From Bufo bufo (Eukaryota; Chordata; Amphibia; Anura; Bufonidae): a stretch of DNA of 64,000 bases. Shown here piece by piece: positions 21,340 through 32,899 of the stretch. Every line of letters starts with the position of its first letter. Positions within the stretch are counted from its first letter, which is position 1. The DNA is taken from contig NC_053390.1 of the NCBI RefSeq assembly GCF_905171765.1, forward strand, positions 303,870,622 to 303,934,621, written 5' to 3'. A program made the translations under genes and the position numbers. Below the pieces are notes generated by a model. That model saw only the letters and a list, made by a program, of their open reading frames with translations, had not been told where the DNA came from and ran no database searches.

Positions 21340-22915
21340 GTGCTTCCAGAGAAAGACAAAGTTCCTGATCTGGCGCTAAAAAGCCCAAAATAGACAGTCT
21401 TGAATGTAGAAAGGTCTTTATTTCATTAAAATGCGCATAAAATAAAAACAACGCATTTCACGTTAGTATAAATGATAATACATGTAGTACAGATGGGGGT
21501 TTATAAACAGTAATAAACCGCCAAAAAAACTCATATATGGGTGGTTTCACCTGTGGGACCACCCACAGGTGCTGTATCGTTAGCATACAGAATCAACACC
21601 TGAAAGGTATATTCATATAAACAAAAATAAATGTGTTGTTACAATGGTCGTTTTTACAGCTCAAAGATGTATTTTGTTATTAATGATGCTTAACACATTA
21701 TTTATATAATAAGTAAACTCAAGGTATACAGAGTCACATGATCGCGCTACTCCCGAACATGTGACTAGCTCTATAGTAACTAAAAATAGAACACAATGAT
21801 CCGGCCAATCAGAGGCCGCCACGTGACTGGTGGCTGTCATGTGTCTATTTATGTTCCAATCAGAAGTAACCACAGCACTCGTGTATGGGGCTTTCATGGG
21901 TGCACATCTCCAATCGATTCCTTCCACCCCAGGAGTCTTGTATACAATTTTCCACAAAAGATGGCGGAGACAGCACACCAAATGAAGTTGCTATTTGAGT
22001 TTTATTCGTACAGTAGTACACATAATTACATTTACGGGTAATGCAACGTTTCGGGTCCTAATGCGGTACCCTTTGTCAAGCTTGAGCCTGGATTGTGACA
22101 GGTATGGCGTGTCACAATCCAGGCTCAAGCTTGACAAAGGGTACTGCATTAGGACCTGAAATGTTGCATTAGACGTAAATGTAATCGTGTGTACTACTGT
22201 ACGAATAAAACTCAAATAGCAACTTCATTTGGTGTGCTGTCTCCGCCATCTTTTGTGGAAAATGTGTCTATTTATGATCATGTGACCCGTTGCCTGGAGG
22301 CTGACAATCACATGCCGTCATGTGACTGGTGGCTGTCATGTGACTGATTCCGGTCATATGACCCGTTGTCTATAGGCTGTCACATCACTGGTCATGTGAC
22401 CTGTTGCCCGGAGATAAGGACACTGGAGGCGGGAGAGTTTACGACGGCAGTTAGGTCATGTGATACCTTACATGATCGCCATGTCTGCGGTCACGTGACT
22501 CGCTGCCAAGGCTCCCAAACGCTACATAAAGCATATTCATCTTGAATATTTGAAATAACACTATTAGAAGTTGAAATGTAGAAACTAGCACTAAATGAGC
22601 ATACTTTATGCTAAAACGTTAAAACTAGTAAAATATGTTGTATATTGAGAATAATATTGATACAAGAAAAAAAAAGTATATATATGAAAATTAAATAACA
22701 GGGTTGTATCTAAAAAATTAAATAATATTCACATTGTTGTAGTACCCATGTATATATGTATATAAACACACAAATGTTCACATCATGGTCATATGTCACT
22801 TCATGATCAATAAATTATTAAATTGTGTACTACTGTCCATGTGTATCTATTTATATACATACATATACATATGATCACATCATAGGTGATCTATCGATAT
22901 ATTGTATACACAAAC
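21340..22915 (-). repeat. Repeat family R, copy A (inverted), with a nested insertion
   Basis: Reverse complement of the DNA at 28738-28858 plus 35377-36425. Shared blocks include AAAGTTCCTGATCTGGCGCT, the CACATGAC-rich stretch and ATGATCCGGCCAATCAGAGG. The place corresponding to the hammerhead-like core of copy B is deleted here (21462-21472). Copy A keeps the unoccupied target of hAT-3 at 22798-22812 and carries its own insertion at 21854-22261. Confidence 0.85.
21854..22261. mobile_element. Head-to-head Penelope-type terminal fragments, 15-bp target duplication
   Basis: Flanked by direct repeats ATGTGTCTATTTATG at 21839-21853 and 22262-22276. Most of it (about 21947-22263) is one inverted repeat with ~150-bp arms. 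Each arm reads, outward from the centre, CTTGACAAAGGG, then CCTGAAATG or CCCGAAACG, a decayed hammerhead-like string. Variable target duplications of this length and inverted partial copies are typical of Penelope-like insertions, not of DNA transposons. Confidence 0.6.
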
Positions 22916-23052
22916 ACCCATATACACATGTATGTGATGCATGATGAATACATACTTGATAAAACGCCATCATATTCAGAACCTGTTAAAATATAATGCA
23001 TATAATATGCTGAGGGACTTATTAAATGGAAGTTGGTATTATTGGGCTTTAA

Positions 23053-23502
23053 AGAGGACCTTTCACCGATTCTTACCCTATGAACTAAGTATACAGACAT
23101 GTGGAGCGGCGCCCGGGGATCTCTCTGCACTTACTATTATCCCCGGGCGCCGCTCCGTTCTCCTGCTATGCCCTCCGGTATCTCTGTTCCCTAAGTTATG
23201 GTAGGCGGAGTCTGCCCTAGCGCTGGCCAATCGCATTGCAGAGCTCACAGCCTGGGAGAAAATAACCTCCCAGGCTGTGAGCTCTGCGCTGAGATTGGCC
23301 AGCGCTAGGGCAGACTCCGCCTACCATAACTTAGTGACTGGTATCTCCGCCTACTATAACTTAGTGAGCGGAGATACCGGAGGGCATAGCGGCAGAACGG
23401 AGCGGCGCACGGGGATAATAGTAAGTGCAGTGAGATCCCCGGGCGCCGCTCTCCATGGCTGTATAGTTAGTTCATAGGGTAAGAATCGGTGAAAGGTCCT
23501 CT
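23053..23502. mobile_element. TTAA-flanked palindromic MITE, 450 bp (Kolobok/piggyBac type)
   Basis: TTAA at 23049-23052 and 23503-23506. The terminal inverted repeat is perfect over at least 36 bp, starting AGAGGACCTTTCACCGATTC. Inner arms are also largely complementary around 23255, including the GCGCCCGGGGAT block. No ORF of its own. Confidence 0.85.
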
Positions 23503-23506
23503 TTAA

Positions 23507-24003
23507 GTACTCATAAGTTCATTTCAAATGCCTCGTTCAAACCATATGGATTAAGGCTGTTAAGCTTAAAAATCTAGTACATCTGCCGCCGTCTGATATA
23601 TTGGATGTCTTCTCTTTAGTGTACGATTGAGCAGTGTTGATTGAGCACCATAGTGCTCGGGTGCTCGGGCCGAACACATCGGGATGCTCGGGTGCTCTAC
23701 CGAGCACCCGAGCACAATGGAAATCAATGAAAGAACCCGAGCATTAAACCAGGCACCCCCTGCTCTGAAGAGGGGAGGGTGACTGGATCATAGAAAAAGG
23801 TCAGAAATTGATGGAAACACCACCGAATGGGTGGAGGAGGAGGATGTCTGGATGCATCTTGGACTCTCAAGTCGCTGCTGGGAACCATGTAGTAAGTACA
23901 CCACTTTTACAGACAGACAATAATAAGCACAAAACCAAAAATAAAATCGATTTTAGAGGAAAAATTGTAAGGAAACATTCTTTCCTGTATATTTACTTGT
24001 ATA
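23507..24003. other. Non-coding; possible hAT end fragment
   Basis: 23630-23735 is rich in CGAGCACCCGAGCA and GTGCTCGGGTGCTCG, a self-complementary composition like hAT termini in this genome. No target duplication was found. The rest is featureless. Confidence 0.3.
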
Positions 24004-24170
24004 TAGGGTTGAGCGAACCCGAACTGTAAAGTTTGGGTTCGTACCGAACTTTAGTATTTTTGGACCCCGGATCTGAACCCGAACTTTTCAGTAAAAGTTT
24101 GGGTTCTGGTTCGGTGTTCGGCGACTTCATGGCACTTTTTGAAAGGCTGCAGAGCAGCCAATTAACAATC

Positions 24171-24238
24171 GTTTAACTCGTGTACCCTTAGAAGCCATCA
24201 CAGCCATGTGATGGCTTCTAAGGGTACACGAGTTAAAC
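24171..24238. repeat. Perfect 31-bp-arm hairpin in the hAT-2 terminal region
   Basis: Arms 24171-24201 and 24208-24238 are exact complements (GTTTAACTCGTGTACCCTTA and onward) around a 6-base loop AGCCAT. hAT-3 has a smaller hairpin at the same relative place (35156-35190, ATCACAGCCATGCC and its complement). Confidence 0.85.
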
Positions 24239-24544
24239 GCTTGTACTAATGGCATGGCTGTGATTGGTCAGTGCAGCATGTGACCCAGCCTCTATATAAG
24301 CTGGAGTCACGTAGCGCTGCACGTCATTCTGCTCTTATTAGTGTAGGGATAGGATGCTGCTGCTGTGAGGGAAAGAATAGGAAAGAATCAGTTATCAGAA
24401 GTGCTTGTTAACTCAGCGATCTACAGCGATTTTGTTTTGTGGGTGCAGTGCACAATATTTTTACCCTGCCCTGAGCCCGGTGACAAAGAAAAATAACTTT
24501 TATCCATCTGTTAGTTAGGTGGGTATCGACGACCATTTTATGCA

Positions 24545-25335
24545 AGTTCTGTGCACCAGCAAAGCATATTTGCATTTGTGACAGTGAAATACAAGCTTGA
24601 AATACTGCAATTATATTCTGGGTTTTAAAAAAACACCAATTTTTTGCAAGACCTTACATCTGGTGCGTTTGCTGCATTTGTCACAGTGAAATACTAGTGT
24701 TAGATACTGTTGTTATATTCTGGTTTAAAAAAAAACACCCATTTTGGGGAAGATAATACATTTGTAGCCTTTGTTGCATTTGTCACAGTGAAATACAAGC
24801 TTGACATACTGCAATTATATTCTGGGTTTTAAAAAAAACACCCACTTTTTGCAATACCCTACATCTGGTGCCTTTGCTGCATTTATCACGGTGAAATACA
24901 AGCTTGAAATACTGCAATTATATTCTGGTTTTAAAAAAACACCCATTTTTTGCAATACCCTACATCAGGGGCCTTTGCTGCATTTGTGACAGTGAAATAC
25001 AAGTGTTAGATAGTGCTGTTATATTCTGGCATTAAAAAACCACCCATTTTGGGCAAGATAATTAATTTGCGGCCTTTGCTGTATTTCTGACAATCCAATA
25101 CAAGCGTGATATACCGTTGTTATATTCTGGTATTAAAAAAAAACACACCTGTTTTGGGCAAGATAATACATTTGCGGCCTTTGCTGCATTTGTCACATTC
25201 CACTACAAACTTTAAATACTGCTGTTATATTCTGGGTTTAAAAAAACACCAATTATTTGCAAGACCCTACATCTGGGGCCTTTGCTGCATTTGTCACAGT
25301 CAAATACAACCAGTCAATACTGCAGTTACATTGTT
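24545..25335. repeat. ~100-bp minisatellite in hAT-2
   Basis: About seven copies of a unit with CCTTTGCTGCATTTGTCACA, GTGAAATACAAGCTTGA, ACTGCAATTATATTCTGG and a run of A before ACACCCATTTT. Two slightly different unit types alternate (AAGCTTGA against AAGTGTTAGA). Confidence 0.85.
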
Positions 25336-25535
25336 GGTTGACAAATTAACATTTTTTGTGACCGTGAAGTAATTGTATAAAATTCACCTGGCACACTGTT
25401 GTGTGGCCTCAAGAAATTTTTCCTCTTTATGACACCGGCACTGCCTTACTCTCAGTGAACATAATTGTTGACTATTGGTGGTTACATTGTCGCCTGACAT
25501 AAACCATCTGTTAGTTTGGTGGGTGAACGCAAAGA

Positions 25536-26888
25536 ATGAGAAGAGCGTCAAATAAGGGCCGTGGCCCCGGTCGTGGTGCTGCTTGTGGAGCTCCTGTTGC
25601 AGGGAGAGCACGTGGTCAATCTGTGCCAGCTACACGCACAAGTGAAACACCTTCCTCAGGTGCGAGTAGGCGACAGAACCTTCAGTGTTATTTGGTAGGG
25701 CCGAATGCGGCTCTACGAATGGTGAGGTCAGAACAAATACAGGAGATAGTAGATTGGGTGGCTGACAGTGCCTCCAGTTTCTTCACATTGTTTCCAACCC
25801 AGACTCCTCCTGAAAGATCAGAGTTGGCACCTGCGGCCCATGTCCATCAGTCCTTCATCCCACCCCCTTGCAAATCAGCCAAGCAGTCTGAGCCCAAGTC
25901 ATGGAGCAGTCTCTTCTGCTTTTTGATGACTCTGCTAGCAGGGTTTCCCAGGGCCATCCATATAGCCCTGCCCCAGAAGTGGAAGAGATTGAGTGCACCG
26001 ATGCCCAACCACTTATGTTTCAGGATGAGTACATGGGAGGACCACCGCAGCACGTCTCGGATCATGACGAAACACAGGTGCCAACTGCTGTGGCTTTCTG
26101 CAGTGTGCAGACCAACAAGGAGGGCAGGGGTGAAGACTGGGTGGAAGATGATGTGGAGGACGATGAGGTCCTCGACCCCACATGGAATCAAGGTCATGCG
26201 AGTGACCTGTGTAGTTCGGAGGAAGAGGCGGTGGTCGCACAGAGCCACCAGCACAGCAGAAGAGGGAGCAGGGTGCAAAAGCAGAGCGGCCATCCCCTAG
26301 ACAGTACGCCTGCTACTGCCCACCGCAGCAAGGGACCGGGCACACCAAATCCAGCTCCAAGGAGGTTCCTGGCGTGGCAGTTCTTCAGACAATGTGCTGA
26401 CGACAAGACACGAGTGGTTTGTCACCAAGCATCTCCACAATGTCCCATGGAAGCGTTCAACTCTCTATCTCCCAAACACTGGAGCGAAAGAGGAAGTACC
26501 GCCCTACCCACCTGCGATCCCTGGCCCTGAATGCGAGCATTTCTAAATTACTGGCCTTTGAAATGCTGTCATTCCGTCTGGGGAGACGGAGAGTTTTAAA
26601 AGGCTTATGGCGGTGGCTGTCCCACAGTACGTCGTGCCCAGCTGCCACTACTTTTCCAGGCGAGCCATCCCTTCCCTGCACAACCAAGTGGGGGACAAAA
26701 TCAGGTGTGCACTGCACAACGCCATCTGTGGCAAGGTCCACCTAACTACTGATACGTGGACCAGTAAGCACGGTCAGCGACGTTATATCTATCTAACAGC
26801 ACACTGGGTAAATGCAGTGGCGGCTGGGCCTGAGGCACATAGCAGTTAGGCGCATGTCCTTCCACCACCGAGGATTGCAGGGACCTCT
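25536..26888 (+). pseudogene. hAT-2 transposase, N-terminal two-thirds, frameshifted
   Basis: Frame 25536 gives an RG-rich start (KGRGPGRGAACG) and a conserved EIVDWVADSASSFFTLFP. It shifts near 25890 into frame 25901, which is acidic (GRGEDWVEDDVEDDE), then again near 26420 into frames holding QYVVPSCHYFSRRAIPSLHNQ and the hAT core LTTDTWTSKHGQRRYIYLTA with a catalytic Asp. It ends near PPPRIAG, lacking the insertion and dimerisation domains. At least three frame changes. Confidence 0.75.
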
Positions 26889-27728
26889 TATGAGGAAATC
26901 TTTGTGTTCCTCAGGCATTGTGGGATATTTGGTGAGGAATCTAGATGTACATTTCACCCCTAGTTTATGTTAAATATTAGAATATAAGGATGAAACATCC
27001 AAAGTGAGCCACTTGTTTTCTTCATTCCATGTGATACCTTTTAGTTGCCTAATTAGGGCCGTAGAATCTTTTAGATATGATCTAAGATTGGTTACATATT
27101 TTTGTAGGAATACATTGATATAGTGAGATAGATTACAAGTAAGGGAGGAGACTCCAGAAATGATGGGTCAGCCAGGGGGATTTTTTAGATCCTTGTGGAT
27201 CTTGGGAAGATGGTAAAACATAGCCAAAGTTGAATCTTTTACTAAAATGTACTCTTTTTCTTTTTTGTCTAACAGATGATTGGCTGTCTTTATTAGTGCT
27301 GAGAATTCTTCTCTATCTTGTGGAGGGATCACTTTTAAGTGGTACGTAATATTCCTTATTAGATAAAATCCTCATATCTTCTTTGATATAGTCTTCTCTA
27401 TTCTGAATAACTGTTCCCCCTCCTTTATCTGCATTACGAATAATGATGTTTTTATTGGATTGTAGTTTCTTCAGGGCATTTTTCTCAAAAGGTTTGAGAT
27501 TATGTCTATTGGTGGGTCCCTGATTGATTTGTAGGAATTCCTCTGATACAACCGTGTAGAATGTGTCAATAAAATTTCCTTTGTAAGGTAGTTGGGTAAA
27601 AATTAGATGGTGGTTTTAGACCTGAAGATATAGGTGCAGGGAGATCTAGGTCTGAAATTACCTGAAAAATTAGTGCTTTTGTTTCCCTTGATATCTTTTC
27701 AACTATTTCAAAATGCCTTTTTATATGA
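26889..27728 (-). pseudogene. Penelope-like RT fragment (PLE-2)
   Basis: Minus-strand translation gives Penelope blocks in order: SSGLKPPSNFYP (frame 27763-27566), then, with shifts, IIIRNADKGGGTVIQ, FYHLPKIHKDLKNPPG with PIISGVSSL, LRSYLKDSTALI, LDVSSLYSNI-like wording and FLTKYPTMPEEHKDFLIRG near 26900. It is the N-terminal half of an RT and includes the linker region deleted in PLE-1. Several stops and shifts; clearly dead. Confidence 0.75.
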
Positions 27729-28612
27729 GTAGGGATGAGCGACCCGAACCTGGACTTTTTCACTGAAGTTCGGGTTCGGTGTTCGAGTGATTTTATTATT
27801 TTCCTTTATAACATGGTTATAACGGAATATAAAAAGGTGAATGTGATAGATGGCTCTACTGTTCAAGCAAATGATAGAGGTGCAGGAACTGCTAAATCTG
27901 ACTCACCCAGTCAGGATAGTGAAATAAGAAGTAAAGAGATAAGCAGGCACACTCATATATGGGTAGAATCTGATCTAATTTATTTGTAGGAATAATATAG
28001 ATAGTGCTAATAATTAAGAGATGAATAAAATCAATAGTCCAGAGTGTAATTCAATAAAATATTCCTTGGAGTAAAAATAAAAATAAAAATACAGAATAAA
28101 AATAAAAATATAAATGTATATATAATAGCCACTTATGGTAAAAAATTTTATAAATGGGTAAATGTAGTCAATAAGTGGAGTTCCACCGTATTATGAGGAT
28201 ATATGGTGATGATCACAGATCTTGTATTATATCAGGAACGATTTTGCTTGATCTGAGGCTTCAGGATGTACGAGAAAAAACAATGTATATAAAGTCAAGT
28301 AGCTGTAATGCTGCACGGTGCTGTGGGAAAAGAAGTTGCTCTGTGCCTGAGCGTGGGGTCCCGCGCTGTCTCCAGCTTCAGAGATCACTTACCCACCAAC
28401 CGGTGCTGCTAGGACGAGTCCTCCAATGTCGATCAGCTGTTCCTGAAAAAAATCGTGAAGTCCAACTTGATCTGGTGATGCAGGCTTCAGCATTCCTCGC
28501 TGGTGACTTTGTTCCTGGGGTAACTTTTGGTTCTGATGGCCAGTGGAATAGGGCAATTTTAATTTGATAAGGCTGCTGACACTGGTAAGGGTAAGGATCA
28601 CACATGTTGTTT
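27729..28612. other. Repeat-derived non-coding region
   Basis: Starts TAGGGATGAGCGACCCGAAC at 27731, another hAT-type terminus, with no partner end found. 28060-28120 is an AT-rich AATAAAAATAAA microsatellite. 28300-28600 is CpG-poor unique-looking sequence with a 130-residue stop-free stretch (28175-28567) that resembles no family I know. Confidence 0.35.
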
Positions 28613-28732
28613 GTTATGTATATAATTCCACATGTGTTAATTCATAGTTTTGATGCCTTCAGTGTGAATCTAGAGAAAGAGAAAACTCTTTGAATGAGAA
28701 GGTGTGTCCAAACTTTTGGTCTGTATATGTCT
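28613..28732. mobile_element. Terminal fragment of a Tc1-3 type element
   Basis: Matches the right end of the element at 39933-40867: TTGTTTGTTATGTATATAAT, then GAGAAGGTGTGTCCAAAC and TTTTGGTCTGTA. Only the terminal inverted repeat remains. Confidence 0.8.
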
Positions 28733-28737
28733 TTTGT

Positions 28738-28858
28738 GTTTGTCTATATGTTTGCATATATCGATAGATCATCTATGATGTGATCATATGTATATGTATG
28801 TGTATAAATAGATACACATGGACAGTAGTAGACAATTTAATAATTTATTGATCATGAT
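28738..28858 (+). repeat. Repeat family R, copy B, left part
   Basis: Matches the reverse complement of 22802-22915 (ATCGATAGATCATCTATGAT, ATAAATAGATACACATGGAC). It is cut at 28858 by hAT-3 and resumes at 35377. Confidence 0.85.
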
Positions 28859-28984
28859 TAGAGTTGAGCGGACACCTGGATGTTCGGGTTCGGCAGGTTC
28901 GGCCGAACTTAAAAAAAAAATTGGGGTTCGGGACCCGAACTTGACCCCGAACCCCATTGAAGTCAATGGGGATCCGAACTTTTG

Positions 28985-29770
28985 GGCACTAAAATGGCTC
29001 TAAAATAGTCCTGGAAAGGGCTAGAGGGCTGCAAAAGGCATAAAAATGTGCTTAAGAGCATGGCAACTGTTCTGCAAAAAAATGTGGATAGGGAAATGAC
29101 TTAAAATAACATAAAATACAGAAAAATTTTAAATAACAATCTGGATCTAGGAGTAGGAGGTTGAGGATGGGTGGATGTGGCGGTGTAGGTTGACGTGGTG
29201 GTGTAGGTGGAAGCAGCGGTGAGGAATAGGTAGCCAACACTGATTTGTGTTATTTTTTATTTTTAAATTGGGGTATCCCCCAAAATATTGGGACATATAA
29301 CAAAATAAAACTAAGAATAAGTGCACTTGAGTACAAGAATGGATGGTTGAGGCTGGTATAAATGTCTATTCTGCACAAGGTATGGACAAGTCCTTGGGGA
29401 TCCATGCCTGGTTCATTTTAATAAACGTAAGCTTGTCCACATTGGCTGTGGCCTGTGATAATGCTCTCTGCCGTGCTAAACACACGTTCACACTATACAC
29501 TGGCTGCAGGGCAGGTCAGCACCTCCAAGGCTGACAAAGCTTTTCCACATTTGGGCCATGCTAACCCTGCCTTCTCAGGTGCTGACGGTGCCCCAGCTGC
29601 ATTGGCGACCTATTCCTCCTCCTCTGCCTTCGCCTTGTGCTTCCACTGTGCCCCTGCTGTCAGGTGGGAATGCTATCATCAGCGTGCGCTTGTAGTCGCG
29701 CATCTTCCGATCAGTAACAGATGTTTTCACTAAATTTAGTTCCCTGTCAGCAATGTAGAGCAGGGGTTCA
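28985..29770 (-). repeat. Duplicated 3' end segment of hAT-3
   Basis: Parallels 30295-31240: both have AAAATGGCTCTAAAATAGTCC, GTGCTTAAGAGCATGG, TATAAATGTCTATTCTGCA and the stretch coding the transposase C-terminus. This copy is shorter and more degraded. The 92-bp minisatellite lies between the two copies. Confidence 0.75.
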
Positions 29771-30235
29771 TTCACGGCAAAAGGGGGTACATGTCACCCA
29801 GCAATACAACAGAGGATTTGGAAAGATTTAGGCCCCTGTCACCCAGGCACAGCAGGGGTTCATTCACGGCAAAAGGGGGTACATGTGACCCAGCAATACA
29901 ACAGAGGATTTGGAGAGATTTAGGCCCCTGTCAGCAATGCAGAGCAGGGGTTCATTCACGACAAAAGAGGGTACATGTCACCCAGCAATACAACAGAGGA
30001 TTTGGAGAGATTTAGGCCCCTGTCAGCAATGCAGAGCAGGGGTTCATTCACGGCAAAAGGGGGTTCATGTCACCCAGCAATACAACAGAGGATTTTGAGA
30101 GATTTAGGCCCCTGTCAGCAATGCAGAGCAGGGGTTCATGTCACCCAGCAATACAACAGAGGATTTTGAGAGATTTAGGCCCCTGTCACCCAGGGACAGC
30201 AGGGGTTTGTATATGCCAAAAATAGTAAAATGTCA
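29761..30235. repeat. 92-bp minisatellite in hAT-3
   Basis: CAGGGGTTC starts at 29761, 29853, 29945, 30037 and 30129, exactly 92 bp apart, then at 30200 after a shortened unit. The unit contains CAAAAGGGGGTACATGTCAC and CAGCAATACAACAGAGGATT. Confidence 0.95.
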
Positions 30236-30681
30236 CCCGACAATTGAAAATAAGAATTTTTTCAATTTAGGGCACTAAAATTGCCACTTTTTTTAAATTA
30301 AAATGGCTCTAAAATAGTCCTTGAAAAGGCTAGAGGGATGTAAAAGGCAGTAAAATGTGCTTAAGAGCATGGGAACTGCTCTGCAAACAAATGTGGATAG
30401 GGAAATAACTTAAAATGAAATAAAATAACAAAAAATTACAAATTATTAACCTGCAACTCAGAGAAGAAGGTGGATATGGAGTCGGAGGTTGAGGAGGCGG
30501 TGAATGTGGTGTTGTAGGTGGAGGCAGCAATGGAAAAGGAACGGGTAGCCAACAATGTTTTTTTATATTTTTTATTGGGTAGGTAGCCCCCAAAATATTG
30601 GGCCAAATAAAAAAAAGAAAACAAAGAATCATTGCACTTGACTTGAGTACAAGAATGTATGTTTGATGGTGGTATAAATGT

Positions 30682-32745
30682 CTATTCTGCATAAGGTACA
30701 AACAAGTCTTGTGGGATCCAAGCCTGGTTCAATTTAATGAACGTGAGCTTGTCCACTTTGACTGTGGACAGGCGGCTGCGTCTGTCTGTAATGACGCCTC
30801 CTGCCATGCTAAATACACGTTCAGAGAGTACACTGGCTGCAGGGCAGGTCAGCACCTCCAAGGCAAACAGGGCAAGCTCTGGCCATGTGGACAATTTGGA
30901 GACCCAGAAGTTGAATGGGGCAGAACCATCAGTCAGTACGTGTAGTCGTGTGCACAGGTACTGTTCCACCATGTTGTTCAAATGCTGCCTCCTGCTAACA
31001 CGCTCCATATCAGCAGTTGGGGCCGGTTGTTGCGGCGAGGTGACAAAGCTTTTCCACATGTCGGCCATGCTAACCCTGCCTTCTGAGGTGCTGGCGCTGA
31101 CACAGCTGCATTGGCGACCTCTTCCTCCTCCCCTGCCTTCGCCTTGTGCTTCCACTTGTCCCTCGGCGTCAGTCGGGAATGCTCTCAGGAGCGCATCTAC
31201 CTGTGTGCGCCTGTAGTCGCGCATCTTCCGATCACGCTCCAGTGAGGGAATTAAGGACGGCACATTGTCTTTGTAATGGGGATCCAGCAGGGTGGCCACC
31301 CAGTCGTCTGCACATGTTAAAATGTGGGCAACTCTGCAGTCGTTGCGCAGGCACTGCAGAATGTAGTCGCTCATGTGTGCCAGGCTGCCCAGAGGTAAGG
31401 ACAAGCTGTCCTCTGTGGGAGGCGTATCGTCTGCGTCCTCTGTATCCTCCCAGCCACGCACCAGTGATGGGCCCGAGCTGCGTTGGATGCCACCCCGCTG
31501 TGAACATGCTTCATCTCCATCCTCCTCCTCCTCCTCCTCCTCAACCTCCTCCTCCTCGTCCTCCAGTAGTGGGCCCTGGCTGGCCAAATTTGTACCTGGC
31601 CTGTTGCAAAAATCCTCTTTCTGAGCCACTTCTAAAAGACTGGCCTGAAAGTGTTAGAGATGACCCCTCTTCCTCCTCCTCGTCCTAGGCCACATACTCT
31701 TCCATCATCGACCTAAGTGTTTTCTCAAGGAGACATAGAAGTGGAATTGTAACGCTGATAACGGCGTCATCGCCACTGGCCATGTTGGTGGAGTACTCGA
31801 AACATCGCAACAGGGCACACAGGTCTCGCATGGAGGCCCAGTCATTGGTGGTGAAGTGGTGCTGTTCCGCAGTGCGACTCACCCGTGCGTGCTGCAGCTG
31901 AAACTCCACTATGGCCTGCTGCTGCTCCTCGCACAGTCTCTCCAGCATGTGCAAGGTGGAGTTCCACCTGGTGGGCACGTCGCATATGAGGCGGTGGGCG
32001 GGAAGGCCGAAGTTACGCTGCAGCGCTGACAGTCGAGTAGCAGCAGGGTGAGAACGCGAAAGCAGGCACAGACGGTCCGCACTTTATGCAGCAGCTCAGA
32101 CATGTCGGGGTAGTTGTGAATGAATTTCTGCACCACCAAATTCAGCACATGCGCCAGGCAAGGGATGTGCATCAAACCGGCTAGTCCCATAGCTGCAACG
32201 AGATTTCGCCCATTATCGCACACCACCAGGCCGGGCTTGAGGCTCACTGGCAGCAACCACTCGTCGGTCTGTTGTTCTATACCCCACCACAACTCCTGAG
32301 CGGTGTGGGGCCTGTCCCCCAAACACATCTGTTTCAAAATGGCCTGCTGACGTTTACCCCTGGCTGTACTAAAGTTGGTGGTGAAGGTCTGTCGCTGACT
32401 GGATGAGGAGGTGGTAGAAGAGAAGGAGGAAGCCGAGTAGGAAGAGGAGGCAACAGGAGGCAAAGAATAATGCCCTGCGATTCTTGGCGGCGGAAGGATG
32501 TGTGCCAAACAGCTCTCCGCCTGGGGCCCAGCCGCCACTACATTTACCCAGTGTACAGTAAGGGAGATATAGCGTCCCTGGCCGTGCTTACTTGTCCACG
32601 TATCTGTGGTTAGGTGGACCTTGCCACAGATGGCGTTGCGCAGTGCACACTTGATTTTATCCGATACTTGGTTGTGCAGGGAGGGCACGGCTCTCCTGGA
32701 GAAGTAGTGGTGGCTGGGAACGACGTACTGTGAAGCTGAAACGCC
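30682..32745 (-). pseudogene. hAT-3 transposase (ZBED-like), frameshifted
   Basis: Three frames together: 32745-31909 (QYVVPSHHYFSRRAVPSLHN, LTTDTWTSKHGQGRYISLT, VVCDNGRNLVAAM, CLAHVLNLVVQKF), then 31978-31685 (MPTRWNSTLHMLERL), then 31629-30682 with an acidic run and the hAT dimerisation domain (CPAASVLSERVFSMAGGVIT). A shift lies near 32030 and a stop near 31685. The RG-rich N-terminal exon seen in hAT-2 is missing. In the family this enzyme cuts at the ends and leaves 8-bp duplications. Confidence 0.88.
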
Positions 32746-32899
32746 GCCCCTTGGGCAGAAAGAAGAGCGATTACATCAGGTTATAAAACATGAGTTTGCT
32801 GTATTTATAAGGTGGACAGGGGTTATACTTATATGTTTTTAATACACATTAGAAGACCTGTGCATGCATATATATAGATAATTATGCTTATTGGGCCTG

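Larger units (their letters stand above)
24004..26888 (+). mobile_element. hAT transposon (hAT-2), 3' truncated
   Basis: Left terminus TAGGGTTGAGCGAACCCGAA at 24004 matches the ends of hAT-3. It continues with a hairpin (24171), a ~100-bp minisatellite and a transposase 5' part. The sequence stops matching hAT-3 right after the PPPRIAG motif at about 26888, where a Penelope fragment in opposite orientation begins. No right end or second copy of a flanking 8-mer was found. Confidence 0.8.

Noticed and set aside
22040..22170. Hammerhead in the arms of the inverted insert
   Set aside because: CTTGACA has two changes at invariant core positions. Reported only as a decayed string.
27731..28600. 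A full hAT element starting TAGGGATGAGCG
   Set aside because: No matching right end or second copy of the flanking TATATGAG was found.
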